The translations under genes were made by a program, and so were the position numbers. The notes beneath the pieces are model-generated. The model saw nothing but the letters and a program-made list of their open reading frames with translations. It had not been told where the DNA came from and did no database searches. Below, one piece after another: positions 9,037 to 17,958 of a DNA stretch of 64,000 nucleotides. Source of the DNA: Erysipelotrichaceae bacterium (GTDB taxonomy: Bacteria > Bacillota_I > Bacilli_A > Erysipelotrichales > Coprobacillaceae); contig JAGZJH010000005.1 in the NCBI GenBank assembly GCA_018365815.1, positions 1-64,000 of the forward strand. The letters run 5' to 3'. How positions within the stretch are numbered: position 1 is the first letter of the stretch; each line of letters opens with the position of its first letter.

Positions 9037-10647
9037 CTATTCAAAAATACTATTCCCTACAAATTCAGCTAAAATAGAATCTTGAGGCACACTGATATTA
9101 GCATCAACAAAAAAGTTAAGTAATTTATTTAACCGATTGGCTTCGATATATTCTTTTTCACCCATTTGAATTTTGGCTAATAACTTTTGAGCAATTGGTT
9201 TTAAAACTGCTAGTTCATATACCATTGAAGTATTAAAAATATAATCTGCTTCCTCTTGGTAAGGATAAATATATTGATCTTCCCCGACTTTTACATTTTT
9301 CCAATGACTGATTGTTTCTCTAGCGTTTAAATTTCTAAATTGATAATCTCTTACAATACGTCTAATTAAACGATAGTCAGAAGTAGAAATGCGATTATGA
9401 AAATCGTAATTTAAATGAGTTAAAGCATTGATATATATTTTGACTTTGTATTGATTTTCTATTAAAGTTGAACTGCGTGGGTTGAGTCCATGAATTCCTT
9501 CTACAATCATAATTTGATTGTGTTGTAAAGTAATTGAAGAATGATTATATTCTCTTAACCCTGTTTTAAAATTGTATGTAGGAAGTTTCACCGGTTTTCC
9601 ATCAATCAAATTTTGCATAACTTCATTAAAAAGTTTTAAATCAATCGCTTCAATATTTTCGAAATCATAACTTCCATCAGGCAGTTTAGGGGTTTGTAAT
9701 CGGTTAAGATAAAAGTCATCCATGGAAATATTAATCGGTTCAATTCCTAGAATTTTTAAATGAATGGATAAACGTTTTGAAAAAGTTGTTTTTCCAGCTG
9801 AACTTGGTCCTGAAATTAAAATTAACTTCACCTTATTTTTTTGGTTAGCAATTTTTTGAGCTAATTCAGCTAAGTTTTTTTCAATCATCGCTTCTGACAT
9901 TAACATTAATTCATTAGCTTTTCCTGACATTATTTTTTCATTTAATTTAGCGATTGTCGGTACTTTGATTAGCTCTCCCCATCTTTCATAGGATTGCATA
10001 ATTTCAAACAATTTAGGTGAATTAAATTGAATCTTTTCTTTTCCTAAACGGACACCATCTTTATATAAAGATAAATCAAATTGGTGAATATAAGAAACAT
10101 CAGGTAACATAAATCCATAAAAATAATTTGAAATACCTTCCATTGTATAAACACTACACATCTCTTTTGAACGATATTGTAACAATTGTGCTTTATCTTC
10201 TAATCCTTGTTCATTAAAAAAACGAATGGCTTCTTGTTTTCTCATTTTAACTCGAGTAATTACAGATTTATTTTTGATCAATTCATTCATCTTTTGCTTA
10301 ATCAAATCAATATCCTCTTGAGTAAGCGAGTTATTTTTATAAACTCGACAAAATAATCCGCCTTGAATAGTATGTTCTACACGTAAAAGCGCCTCTTTAA
10401 ATACTTTTTTTGTTGCACAAAGAAAAAGAAATGTTAATGTACGTTCATATATTAAACGTCCGGTTTCACTACTTGAATCCACCCATTCAATATTGACATT
10501 TTTATCAATCACATGATCTAATTCACATAATTTTCCATCTACAATCGCACCATAAAAATTTTGATTTTTAAAATATTGATTAACGAGTTGTTTTAAACTC
10601 ATTGGTTCTTGAATTTCAATTATTTGATTATTAATATTAATCACCAC
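9037..10647 (-). CDS. Nucleoside kinase of the TGS plus uridine-kinase type
   Basis: A 536-aa protein. It has an N-terminal TGS-like domain (ININNQIIEIQEPMSLKQLV), then a region related to the threonyl-tRNA synthetase second additional domain, then a phosphoribulokinase/uridine-kinase P-loop domain with Walker A GPSSAGKTTF near residue 282 and the substrate loop SMDDFYLNR. This architecture is widespread in Firmicutes and annotated as nucleoside (uridine) kinase; phosphorylation of uridine/cytidine or another nucleoside is inferred from the kinase domain. A GTG start at 10647 is supported by AGGTGA 7 nt upstream. It follows the ymaF terminator, so it probably has its own promoter in the short gap. 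Confidence 0.88.
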   Translation of the reverse strand: MVININNQIIEIQEPMSLKQLVNQYFKNQNFYGAIVDGKLCELDHVIDKNVNIEWVDSSSETGRLIYERTLTFLFLCATKKVFKEALLRVEHTIQGGLFCRVYKNNSLTQEDIDLIKQKMNELIKNKSVITRVKMRKQEAIRFFNEQGLEDKAQLLQYRSKEMCSVYTMEGISNYFYGFMLPDVSYIHQFDLSLYKDGVRLGKEKIQFNSPKLFEIMQSYERWGELIKVPTIAKLNEKIMSGKANELMLMSEAMIEKNLAELAQKIANQKNKVKLILISGPSSAGKTTFSKRLSIHLKILGIEPINISMDDFYLNRLQTPKLPDGSYDFENIEAIDLKLFNEVMQNLIDGKPVKLPTYNFKTGLREYNHSSITLQHNQIMIVEGIHGLNPRSSTLIENQYKVKIYINALTHLNYDFHNRISTSDYRLIRRIVRDYQFRNLNARETISHWKNVKVGEDQYIYPYQEEADYIFNTSMVYELAVLKPIAQKLLAKIQMGEKEYIEANRLNKLLNFFVDANISVPQDSILAEFVGNSIFE

Positions 10648-10710
10648 GATTATTCACCTCTTAAAGTTATTATACCTAATTATAACTATTTAAACAAAAA
10701 ATATATCATA

Positions 10711-10762
10711 AAAGGTGATATAGTTTTCGATTTTGCTCAATCGATTGAACTATATCACCTCT
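10711..10762 (-). terminator. Rho-independent terminator of the YmaF gene
   Basis: A perfect 13-bp stem (AGGTGATATAGTT at 10713-10725 pairing with AACTATATCACCT at 10748-10760) is followed on the minus strand by a T-rich tract at about 10692-10706. It lies just past the stop codon of the YmaF-like gene. Confidence 0.8.
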
Positions 10763-10766
10763 TAAT

Positions 10767-11117
10767 TTAAACTTCTAACGGATTTTCAATTAATGTTAAT
10801 AATTTAAAACAATGGGTATGCCCAAAGTTTTTACTTGTCACACTTTCTAAAAAATGTGTATGACCTTTTCCTACTTTGACAGCTGGACCGGTTCTTCCAA
10901 TAAATTCATGATTATGCCCTTCAAAACTATCTGTTCTAAAACACAATTCATGAATGTGCTGTCCATTTTCAACAAGTATTTCTTTACCAGTCATTGAAGC
11001 AAATCGATGATTATGACTTAAATTACACTCTCCCACAACTCCCACACTTCCTAACACTTCGTGCACATGTGATTTTCTAACTTCGCATGGTTGATGGCAT
11101 TGGCATCTTTCTTCCAT
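10767..11117 (-). CDS. ymaF: YmaF family protein
   Basis: A 116-aa histidine-rich protein with three spaced repeats: GHNHEF-GRTGPAVKVG, GHTHFLESVTS and GHTHCFKLLT. These define the YmaF family of Firmicutes. An N-terminal cluster with several Cys and His (CQCHQPCEV) suggests metal binding, but the function is unknown. GGAGGTGAGAGA precedes the ATG at 11117. It is divergent from the nitroreductase gene at 11240 and ends in a strong terminator, so it is a single-gene unit. Confidence 0.85.
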   Translation of the reverse strand: MEERCQCHQPCEVRKSHVHEVLGSVGVVGECNLSHNHRFASMTGKEILVENGQHIHELCFRTDSFEGHNHEFIGRTGPAVKVGKGHTHFLESVTSKNFGHTHCFKLLTLIENPLEV

Positions 11118-11239
11118 TCTCTCACCTCCTATAGTATATCATATGATGATTGATGAAATCGGAATGGTGGAATATCTTTAATCATCTTTTTTATGATGAT
11201 AAAGTATGTTAAAATGTTAATAAAGAAGGAGTGATAAAA

Positions 11240-11764
11240 ATGCTTAATGAAATTTATCATAGACACAGTATTCGTAAGTTCACTGATCAAAAAATACCAC
11301 TAGAAACAATAAATGTATTATTAAAATCTGCGATGCAAGCACCTACTGCAAGAAATTCTCAATGTTGGAGATTTATTGTTATTGATGAGTGTGAAGTATT
11401 AAATGATATGACGACTCTTTCACCTTATATGCAAATGGGAAAAACAGCTACTGCTGCAATTTTAGTGATGGGGGATCGTCAAGCTACGAGCGATGATGGT
11501 TATATTTATGTTGATTGTGCTGCTGCAATTGAAAACATATTACTAGAAGCAGTCCATTTAAATATTGGCGCATGTTGGTGCGGTATTGCACCTCAAAAAG
11601 AACGTATTGATTTATTCAGAAAATATTTTTCAATTGATGAACAATATTTACCAGTAGGATTAGTCATGCTTGGTTACAGTGATCAAAACCCATCGTTTAT
11701 TGATCGTTTTGATGAAGCAAAAATCACTTATTTTAAAAAAGGAGTCACTGATGAAAGAAAATAA
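11240..11764 (+). CDS. Nitroreductase family protein (FMN-dependent)
   Basis: A 174-aa nitroreductase-fold flavoprotein. The N-terminal RHSIRKFTDQKIP motif and APTARNSQCWRFIVI match FMN-contacting positions of the family, and NIGACWCGIAP is the conserved C-terminal segment. It would use NAD(P)H to reduce nitro or quinone-type substrates; the natural substrate is unknown. The ATG at 11240 has AAGGAG 8 nt upstream. Its 3' end overlaps the start of the methyltransferase by 14 nt, so the two are co-transcribed. Confidence 0.9.
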   Translation: MLNEIYHRHSIRKFTDQKIPLETINVLLKSAMQAPTARNSQCWRFIVIDECEVLNDMTTLSPYMQMGKTATAAILVMGDRQATSDDGYIYVDCAAAIENILLEAVHLNIGACWCGIAPQKERIDLFRKYFSIDEQYLPVGLVMLGYSDQNPSFIDRFDEAKITYFKKGVTDERK

Positions 11765-12488
11765 ATACGATAATAAACAATTTTTTAATCAATATCAACA
11801 AATGACACGTTCAAAATATGGTTTAAAAGGTGCCGGAGAATGGCATGAATTTAAAAAAATGTTTCCTGATTTTAAAAATCATGATGTACTTGATTTAGGT
11901 TGTGGAATGGGGTGGCATTGTAAATATGCCATTGAACAAGGTGCAAGTAGTGTGATTGGTATTGATATCTCAACAAAAATGCTTCAAAAAGCCAAAGAAA
12001 TAAATGCACATGATCGCATTACTTATCGTCAACAAGCCATTGAAGATTTTGACTTTCCCTGTCATTATTTTGATTCTGTCATAAGTTCATTATGCTTTCA
12101 TTATATTAAATCTTTTGATGACATTTGTTCAAAAGTTCACCACTGTTTAAAACCCAATGGAGACTTTGTCTTTTCAGTTGAGCATCCTATTTTTACTGCC
12201 GAAGGTCAACAAGATTGGTATTACGATCATAACGGTAACATTATGCATTGGCCGGTGGATTCATATTTTAAAGAAGGAGTTAGAGAAGCCATCTTTTTAA
12301 GTGAAAAAGTTGTGAAATATCATCGCACATTAACAACTTATATTAACACACTTATTAAACATGGTTTTGAAATTACTAAAGTAGTTGAACCTACTCCACA
12401 AGAACAAATACTTATTAACGATAAGGAAATGCTTAATGAATTAAGAAGACCAATGATGTTATTAATCAGTGCTAAAAAAAGAAGATAA
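11751..12488 (+). CDS. Class I SAM-dependent methyltransferase
   Basis: A 245-aa methyltransferase. SAM motif I is VLDLGCGMGWHCKYAIEQGA, motif II IGIDIS, and the post-motif HYFDSVISSLCFHYI. The protein ends in a region typical of small-molecule methyltransferases of the methyltransf_11/25 group. The true start is the ATG at 11751, with AAAAAAGGAG 6 nt upstream, inside the nitroreductase gene. The substrate cannot be deduced. Pairing with a nitroreductase suggests detoxification or quinone chemistry, which is inference. Confidence 0.88.
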   Translation: MKENKYDNKQFFNQYQQMTRSKYGLKGAGEWHEFKKMFPDFKNHDVLDLGCGMGWHCKYAIEQGASSVIGIDISTKMLQKAKEINAHDRITYRQQAIEDFDFPCHYFDSVISSLCFHYIKSFDDICSKVHHCLKPNGDFVFSVEHPIFTAEGQQDWYYDHNGNIMHWPVDSYFKEGVREAIFLSEKVVKYHRTLTTYINTLIKHGFEITKVVEPTPQEQILINDKEMLNELRRPMMLLISAKKRR

Positions 12489-12504
12489 CACTGCATGACC
12501 TCTT

Positions 12505-12540
12505 TTTAAAGAAGTAATGCGTACGATCTTCTTTTTTATT
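12505..12540 (+). terminator. Probable terminator after the methyltransferase
   Basis: An AAAGAAG / CTTCTTT stem with a 13-nt loop is followed by a T run at about 12532-12538. It lies between convergent genes, so it may also help end the minus-strand fusion gene. The stem is short. Confidence 0.5.
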
Positions 12541-15103
12541 TTGAATTAAAATTTTTAACATCTTCTAATAAATAATTAGCCTTGCGTGGTTGTTTATTTT
12601 TAAATTCTTCTAACTTAGTTTTAGTAATATATTCAACTTCTAATTTAAGTTCTCTTGAAGACATACGTCTTGCTCCTTGACTGATGACAATCAATTGTTC
12701 TAATGCATCAGAAGTTGCCACTATCACCCGATATTGTTTGGCTAATGAACTTGTCACACGTTCAATATACATATCAGCCGTTTGGGCTTCTTTTGTATAA
12801 ACGATACTAATATTCCCATATTTTTGAACAGTCCCTAAATTTCCTTTAACTTTATAAGCATCAAAAACAATAATCAGTTCACAATTTTTATACCCTTGAT
12901 AATTACTTAAAATTTCAATTAATCGACTTCTGGCTGCATCTAAATTATCAACAGCAATTTTTTTTAACTCCTCCCAAGCGTAAATGACATTATAACCATC
13001 AACAAGCAAGCATTCTTTTAATATCTCAATTTTTTTATTATCTTGACGACTTGTTTTTTCTGTTTTCATAGGATTAGGCGTATGTCTTTTGATTTTGCCA
13101 TAAGTTCGTTCAAAAATGGCTTCTAACTCCTCGTTAGTGACATTTTTTTTAGTCGGCATCATTTGAGGCGTTTTTTTTATCAGTTGTTTGTCTTGATAAG
13201 TATAAGGTAAATGCATATAGTTTTCTACTTCATCATATTTCACATTAAATCCTGCACCATGCTTGCAAAAGACAGATCCGGTTGGATTATCTAAATCAGT
13301 TTCACTATCATAATTAAATTTTTCAATTATGGCTTCTTGATCTACACAAGGTTCATAGCCTTTTAAACGACAAGTTAATTTACCTTTCCCTTTTGAATAA
13401 ATCGCCACTTCTTTAAAATAACTTTGCATTAAGGCAACCGGTGCTTTTCCTGTAATGACACTTATCGTATCTAAAGTATGAGATATTTCAAAAGTACCAT
13501 TCATTGTTTCAATATCATAAATCGCTTTTCCTATGAATTCATCAGGAATTTCTAATCTAAATTCATAATAAGGTTCAAGTACGATAGATTGTGTACGTTT
13601 AAGCCCTTGTCTTAACGCCCGATATGTGGCTTGTCTAAAATCACCACCTTCTGTATGTTTAAGATGGGCTTTACCACTGACTAATGTAATTTTCATATCC
13701 GTAATTGCCCCACCGATTAACACACCGATATGTTCTTTTTCAGTTAAATGAGATAAAATTAAACGTTGATAATTTTTCGCTAAATCGTCTTCTTTACATT
13801 GACTATTAAACACCAATCCACTTCCCGGTTTTCCCGGCTCTAATAACAAATGAACCTCTGCATAATGACGAAGGGGTTCGTAATGTCCTACTCCCTCAAC
13901 CGCTTTAACAATCGTTTCTTTATAAAGTACATCTCCTTGAATGAAATCGACATTTAAATTAAAACGTTCTAAAATTTTGTTTTTTAATACTTCTGTTTGA
14001 ATTTCACCCATCAATTGTAAATTAATTTCTTTTAATTTTTCATTATAAACAATATGTAATTGCGGATCTTCTTCCTCTAATTGTTTTATTTTACCTAACA
14101 CACTAAAACTATCCACATCATCTAATAGCACCAATCGATAATTCATATAAGAAGATAATACCGGCATTTTTAATTTCTTTTCAAACCCTAATCCATCTCC
14201 GACATATATGTTATTTAATCCTTTAACAACACAAACATCACCTGCACTAACGTGACTTACCATTTCATATTTATGACCTGAATAAATTCTTAATTGATCT
14301 ACTTTTTCATGTTCATCGATTTTATCTTTAGTTTTTAAATTTCCACCGGTCATTTTAAGATGCACTAAACGTTCATTATTTTCATAAGTGACTTTAAAAA
14401 CCTTAGCCCCAAATGTATCTGGATAATTTGTTATTGTTGTATATTTAGAAATACCGTCTAATAAAGATTTGATCCCCTCAACTCGTAAAGCACTCCCAAA
14501 ATAACAAGGAATAATTTTTTGAGCATCAATTTGAGAAATGATCATTGAGTTTTTTAAAGTTTGATGTGTTAAATAGTAATCTAAATACTCATCTTTACAC
14601 ATTGCAACAGTTTCAAAAAAATGTTCATCTTGATTTTCAAAATTTAAACATTCTCCTTCGATATGTTCATTTAATTCATTTAAAATATCTTCTTGTGTGC
14701 GTTTTGTAATGTCCATTTTATTGATAAAAACAAAAAATGGAATGTGATAATGTTTAAGCAATTCTAAAATAGTTTTACTATGTGCTTGAATGCCATCAGT
14801 CCCACTAATTAGTAAAATGGCATAATCCAAGACCGCTAGTGTTCTTTCCATTTCAGTTGAAAAATCAACATGACCAGGAGTATCAATTAAAGTTATTTGT
14901 ACATCTTGCCAATTAATTAATGCTTGTTTAGAAAAAATAGTGATTTTACGGTTTCTTTCTAACTCATTGTAATCTAAAAAAGCATCTTGATGATCTACTC
15001 TTCCAAGTATTTTAATTTGACCGGTAGAATAAAGCAATGCTTCTGAAAGGGTAGTTTTTCCTGCATCAACGTGTGCAAGTATTCCTATTGTAATTTTTTT
15101 CAT
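12536..15103 (-). CDS. TetM-like ribosomal GTPase fused to a YacP/Rae1-type NYN domain
   Basis: An 855-aa fusion. Residues 1-680 form a complete EF-G/Tet(M)-like translational GTPase: G1 AHVDAGKT, DTPGHVD, NKMD, and EF-G-like domains II-V. The usual RGITI of switch I is RKITI here. From about residue 699 a separate NYN/PIN-like domain follows, with LLVDGYN, IVFDAYKVKG, TADMYIER, ATSDALEQ and GARRMSSREL. These match YacP/Rae1, the Bacillus endoribonuclease known to cut mRNA in the ribosomal A site. Ribosome binding plus mRNA cleavage in one chain is inferred. Tetracycline resistance is possible but unproven. The ATG at 15103 or a GTG at 15112 could start it; neither has a strong ribosome-binding site. 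Confidence 0.85.
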   Translation of the reverse strand: MKKITIGILAHVDAGKTTLSEALLYSTGQIKILGRVDHQDAFLDYNELERNRKITIFSKQALINWQDVQITLIDTPGHVDFSTEMERTLAVLDYAILLISGTDGIQAHSKTILELLKHYHIPFFVFINKMDITKRTQEDILNELNEHIEGECLNFENQDEHFFETVAMCKDEYLDYYLTHQTLKNSMIISQIDAQKIIPCYFGSALRVEGIKSLLDGISKYTTITNYPDTFGAKVFKVTYENNERLVHLKMTGGNLKTKDKIDEHEKVDQLRIYSGHKYEMVSHVSAGDVCVVKGLNNIYVGDGLGFEKKLKMPVLSSYMNYRLVLLDDVDSFSVLGKIKQLEEEDPQLHIVYNEKLKEINLQLMGEIQTEVLKNKILERFNLNVDFIQGDVLYKETIVKAVEGVGHYEPLRHYAEVHLLLEPGKPGSGLVFNSQCKEDDLAKNYQRLILSHLTEKEHIGVLIGGAITDMKITLVSGKAHLKHTEGGDFRQATYRALRQGLKRTQSIVLEPYYEFRLEIPDEFIGKAIYDIETMNGTFEISHTLDTISVITGKAPVALMQSYFKEVAIYSKGKGKLTCRLKGYEPCVDQEAIIEKFNYDSETDLDNPTGSVFCKHGAGFNVKYDEVENYMHLPYTYQDKQLIKKTPQMMPTKKNVTNEELEAIFERTYGKIKRHTPNPMKTEKTSRQDNKKIEILKECLLVDGYNVIYAWEELKKIAVDNLDAARSRLIEILSNYQGYKNCELIIVFDAYKVKGNLGTVQKYGNISIVYTKEAQTADMYIERVTSSLAKQYRVIVATSDALEQLIVISQGARRMSSRELKLEVEYITKTKLEEFKNKQPRKANYLLEDVKNFNSK

Positions 15104-15127
15104 CTCACTCACTCATTTCTTTACTTA

Positions 15128-15999
15128 TCACTGATGATGATTTAAACATACCAGTGATTTTTCTTTAACTCCAATATCTTGTGCAATGACTTTGCACTTA
15201 CTCATTAGCATAAAATAAATATTATGATTTTTAACTTCACTTAAACTTTCATAAATGGCTTGTCCTTTGGCAATATCATATCTGCTTTGTCAAAGATACG
15301 ATTAAACTCTAAATTGGTACGCCTAAGAATAGTCCCTAACGAATCATCACCATTGCTAATAATTGAAGCAACTTCATTCATTTTCACAAAATAGGCATCG
15401 GCTTCTATTGAATCATTAACAACTGGTACTCCTCTTGTGCCAAAATAAATTTGTAAACATCTTAATTAAAATTTTATCTAAGCAAATTTCACCACAATTA
15501 TCTCCTAAATACAATAAAACTTTCGCATTTTTCAAATCGCATAAAAGCTTTTGGTGATCATCAATGGCTAAATGATTTTTATCTATATCTTTAAAATAAT
15601 GATTAATCTATTCAAATTTCAACTGGTGAATCGGATTAAAATCTAGAATATTACCTAATATTGCATATTTAATAGCCTTGTCAAAAGGTTGTGAACTTTC
15701 ATAGATTACCTTTTCTATTTCAGGTATTTTTTGCATAAACTCTAAATTATAATATTGCCGTGTTTTTAAATAAGTATCATCACAACCAATGCTTTATTTA
15801 ATCATATTAAAAGTTTGACCTATTACTTCAGGATTAGTTTTGTTGAAATCTAGCTCACTTAAATATTTAAACACTTTTCGATAGATTTTATCTTTATCTT
15901 TAACATTAACCATGTGGCATACTTTAACGACTTGATTAATTAAACAAGGTAGACATTCATCATGTATTTTTATAAATTTTCCAATATATTATTAAACAT
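15128..15999 (-). pseudogene. Decayed DUF89 (damage-control phosphatase/ARMT1-like) gene
   Basis: Several minus-strand frames contain consecutive pieces of a DUF89 protein. A CLPCLINQVVKVCHMV start is followed by the conserved AIKYAILGNILDFNPI, then VLLYLGDNCGEICLDKILI, VVNDSIEADAYF, and, after another shift, AKGQAIYESLSEV to a TGA at 15128. In-frame stops and at least three frameshifts separate these pieces. DUF89 proteins are metal-dependent phosphatases acting on damaged phosphometabolites. An ATG at 15999 with GAAAGGAAAAG upstream was probably the original start. It fills the otherwise empty stretch between the fusion gene and the transporter. Confidence 0.8.
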
Positions 16000-16103
16000 A
16001 CTTTTCCTTTCATACCTTATACCCTTTTAATTATAATGTATTTTCTTGATAATACAATCACTAAACTAAAAGAATATCCCCTTAAACGAAGATATTCTTT
16101 AGT

Positions 16104-17597
16104 TTAAACTTTTTTAGATTTCAAATAAATAAACCCTACAATCACACTTAAAACAACTAACCCACTTACAAAAGTTAAAACTACATTTTGAGTAAACCCA
16201 GCTACTAAATATCCTGCCACACAAGCAATTGCCACAACAAATGCATAAGGTAATTGCGTAGATACATGACTGACATGATGACATTGTGCGCCTGCCGAAG
16301 CCATGATTGTGGTATCTGAAATTGGTGAAATATGATCACCACAAACTGCTCCCGCAAGAATAGAAGCAATACTTATGACTAACATTGGATCTCCTTCTGT
16401 AAATAAAGCAGTGGTAATTGGAATTAAAATCCCAAAAGTTCCCCATGAAGTTCCTGTTGCAAACGCTAAACCTGAGGCAACAATAAATAACGTCATTGGT
16501 AAAATGGCTACACCTATTTGAAAATTTGAAAGCATAGTTGATACAAATTCACCTGCTTGTAAATGCGTGGAAACAATATCTCCTAATGTCCATGCTAATG
16601 TTAAAATTATCATTGCCGGTACCATCATTTTAAATCCGGTCGGAATACAACTTGTAAAATCATGATAACTAATGACTTGACGTGACATGTATAACACAAA
16701 GATAAAAACTAAGGTAAAAAATGAACCTAAGACTAATCCTAATGAAGCATTACAATTGGTAAAAGCTTCAATAAATGACACTCCCTCAAAAAAACCACCG
16801 GTATAGACCATACATAAAATACAACTAACAATTAAAAAAATAACCGGTAAAATTAAATCATATGTTTTCCCTTTATTAGAAACCTCAACTTGTTCAACCT
16901 CTTGATAATCGTTATTTCCATAACACACATCACCATTACTCGCTGCAATTTCATGTTCTTTCATTTCTCCAAAGTTTAAATCCAATTTAATCACTAAAAT
17001 AACCATTACAATTGTAAGTAAAGCATATAAATTAAATGGGATAGTTTGTAAAAATAAAGTAAACCCATCTCCACTTGTATAACCACTTACGGCTGCTGCC
17101 CAACTTGAAATTGGAGCAATAATACAAATCGGTGCGGCAGTGGCATCAATAATATAGGCTAACTTTGCACGAGATATATTTAGTTTATCTGTAATATCAC
17201 GCATCACGTTTCCGACTGTTAAACAATTAAAATAATCATCAACAAAAATCAAAACGCCAAGTAAAAAAGTTGAAAATAAAGCGGTTTGCTTACTCTTGAT
17301 TTTTCTTTTAGCAAATTCACCATAAGCCTTACTTCCTCCTGCTTTTGTCATTAATGCAACAATAGTTCCTAGAAAAACTAAAAATATTAAAATACCGATA
17401 TTCCAAGTATCTGACAAACTTTCAATCATGATTTCAAAAACACTTACAATCGTTTGCATCAGATTAAATTGATTTAATAATAATGCCCCAAATACAATCC
17501 CAATAAATAATGACACATAAACTTCTTTAGTTTTAAGAGCAATAATAATAGCGATCAGTGCCGGTAAAATCGCCCAAATAGTTCCTACAAATTCCAT
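16104..17597 (-). CDS. NhaC-family antiporter, probably a lysine transporter
   Basis: A 497-aa integral membrane protein with about 12 hydrophobic segments. The NhaC-family signatures LIFVDDYFNCLTVGNVMRDI and CGDHISPISDTTIMASAGAQC are intact. NhaC proteins exchange Na+ for H+ or organic substrates. The gene is preceded by a lysine riboswitch with its own terminator, and lysine-riboswitch-controlled NhaC-family members have been predicted to be lysine transporters, so lysine uptake or exchange is the best guess. The ATG at 17597 is used because AAAGGAG lies 9 nt upstream; longer versions would start inside the riboswitch terminator. Confidence 0.88.
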   Translation of the reverse strand: MEFVGTIWAILPALIAIIIALKTKEVYVSLFIGIVFGALLLNQFNLMQTIVSVFEIMIESLSDTWNIGILIFLVFLGTIVALMTKAGGSKAYGEFAKRKIKSKQTALFSTFLLGVLIFVDDYFNCLTVGNVMRDITDKLNISRAKLAYIIDATAAPICIIAPISSWAAAVSGYTSGDGFTLFLQTIPFNLYALLTIVMVILVIKLDLNFGEMKEHEIAASNGDVCYGNNDYQEVEQVEVSNKGKTYDLILPVIFLIVSCILCMVYTGGFFEGVSFIEAFTNCNASLGLVLGSFFTLVFIFVLYMSRQVISYHDFTSCIPTGFKMMVPAMIILTLAWTLGDIVSTHLQAGEFVSTMLSNFQIGVAILPMTLFIVASGLAFATGTSWGTFGILIPITTALFTEGDPMLVISIASILAGAVCGDHISPISDTTIMASAGAQCHHVSHVSTQLPYAFVVAIACVAGYLVAGFTQNVVLTFVSGLVVLSVIVGFIYLKSKKV

Positions 17598-17620
17598 AAA
17601 CATCTCCTTTTTTAAAACAT

Positions 17621-17658
17621 AAAAAAACACACTTTTATTGAAGCACGTCAAAGTGTGT
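17621..17658 (-). terminator. Riboswitch-controlled intrinsic terminator
   Basis: On the minus strand, ACACACTTT at the upstream arm pairs with AAAAGTGTGT, followed by TTTTTTT, just before the transporter ribosome-binding site. It lies directly 3' of the lysine aptamer, so it is the expression platform: when lysine is bound this hairpin should form and stop transcription. Confidence 0.85.
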
Positions 17659-17669
17659 AATAAAACAAT

Positions 17670-17836
17670 AACTTAGATAGCGCTCCACATTTAGTGACAG
17701 TTTATTATATATTTTATAATAAACCAGCATATCAACTGTTGGTGCAGTTCATACACTTCGGCAAATTTCCCTTTCTTATTTCATTGTCACCAAACATTAT
17801 GAAATAATACTCATGATTTTTGCACCTCTATCAATT
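17670..17836 (-). promoter_or_regulatory. Lysine riboswitch (L box) aptamer
   Basis: Read on the minus strand, the leader carries the ordered L-box core: ATAGAGGTGCA at the 5' arm, GAGTA, AAGGGAAATTTGCCGAAG, ACTGCACCAACAG, GCTGG, TGTCACT and GTGGAGCGCTATCTAAG at the 3' arm. The 5' GATAGAGG and 3' GCTATC segments close the P1 helix. Order and spacing match the known lysine aptamer, which turns genes off when lysine is bound. The nearby terminator and transporter fit. Confidence 0.92.
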
Positions 17837-17848
17837 TATGACTTAATT

Positions 17849-17877
17849 AGTTTATAGATTTTTCGTTTAAATGTCAA
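17849..17877 (-). promoter_or_regulatory. Sigma-A promoter of the riboswitch-transporter unit
   Basis: On the minus strand TTGACA (17872-17877) and TAAACT (17849-17854) are separated by 17 bp, placing the transcription start a few bases before the L-box 5' arm. Confidence 0.75.
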
Positions 17878-17894
17878 CTTATATACTTAAAAAA

Positions 17895-17946
17895 TATAAA
17901 CAAAAGGATTCAATCTCCTATATTTGATATAGCCTGCGAATCCTCT
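17895..17946 (-). terminator. Terminator of the trigger-factor-like gene
   Basis: On the minus strand AGGATTCG and GAATCCT form a stem around a 20-nt loop, followed by TTTTGTTT. It is located 13 nt past the stop codon of the gene at 17959. Confidence 0.7.
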
Positions 17947-17958
17947 TATCTTTATTTT

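Noticed and set aside
17598..17651. Longer N-terminus of the NhaC-like transporter starting at 17651
   Set aside because: That start would lie inside the riboswitch terminator; AAAGGAG fits the ATG at 17597.
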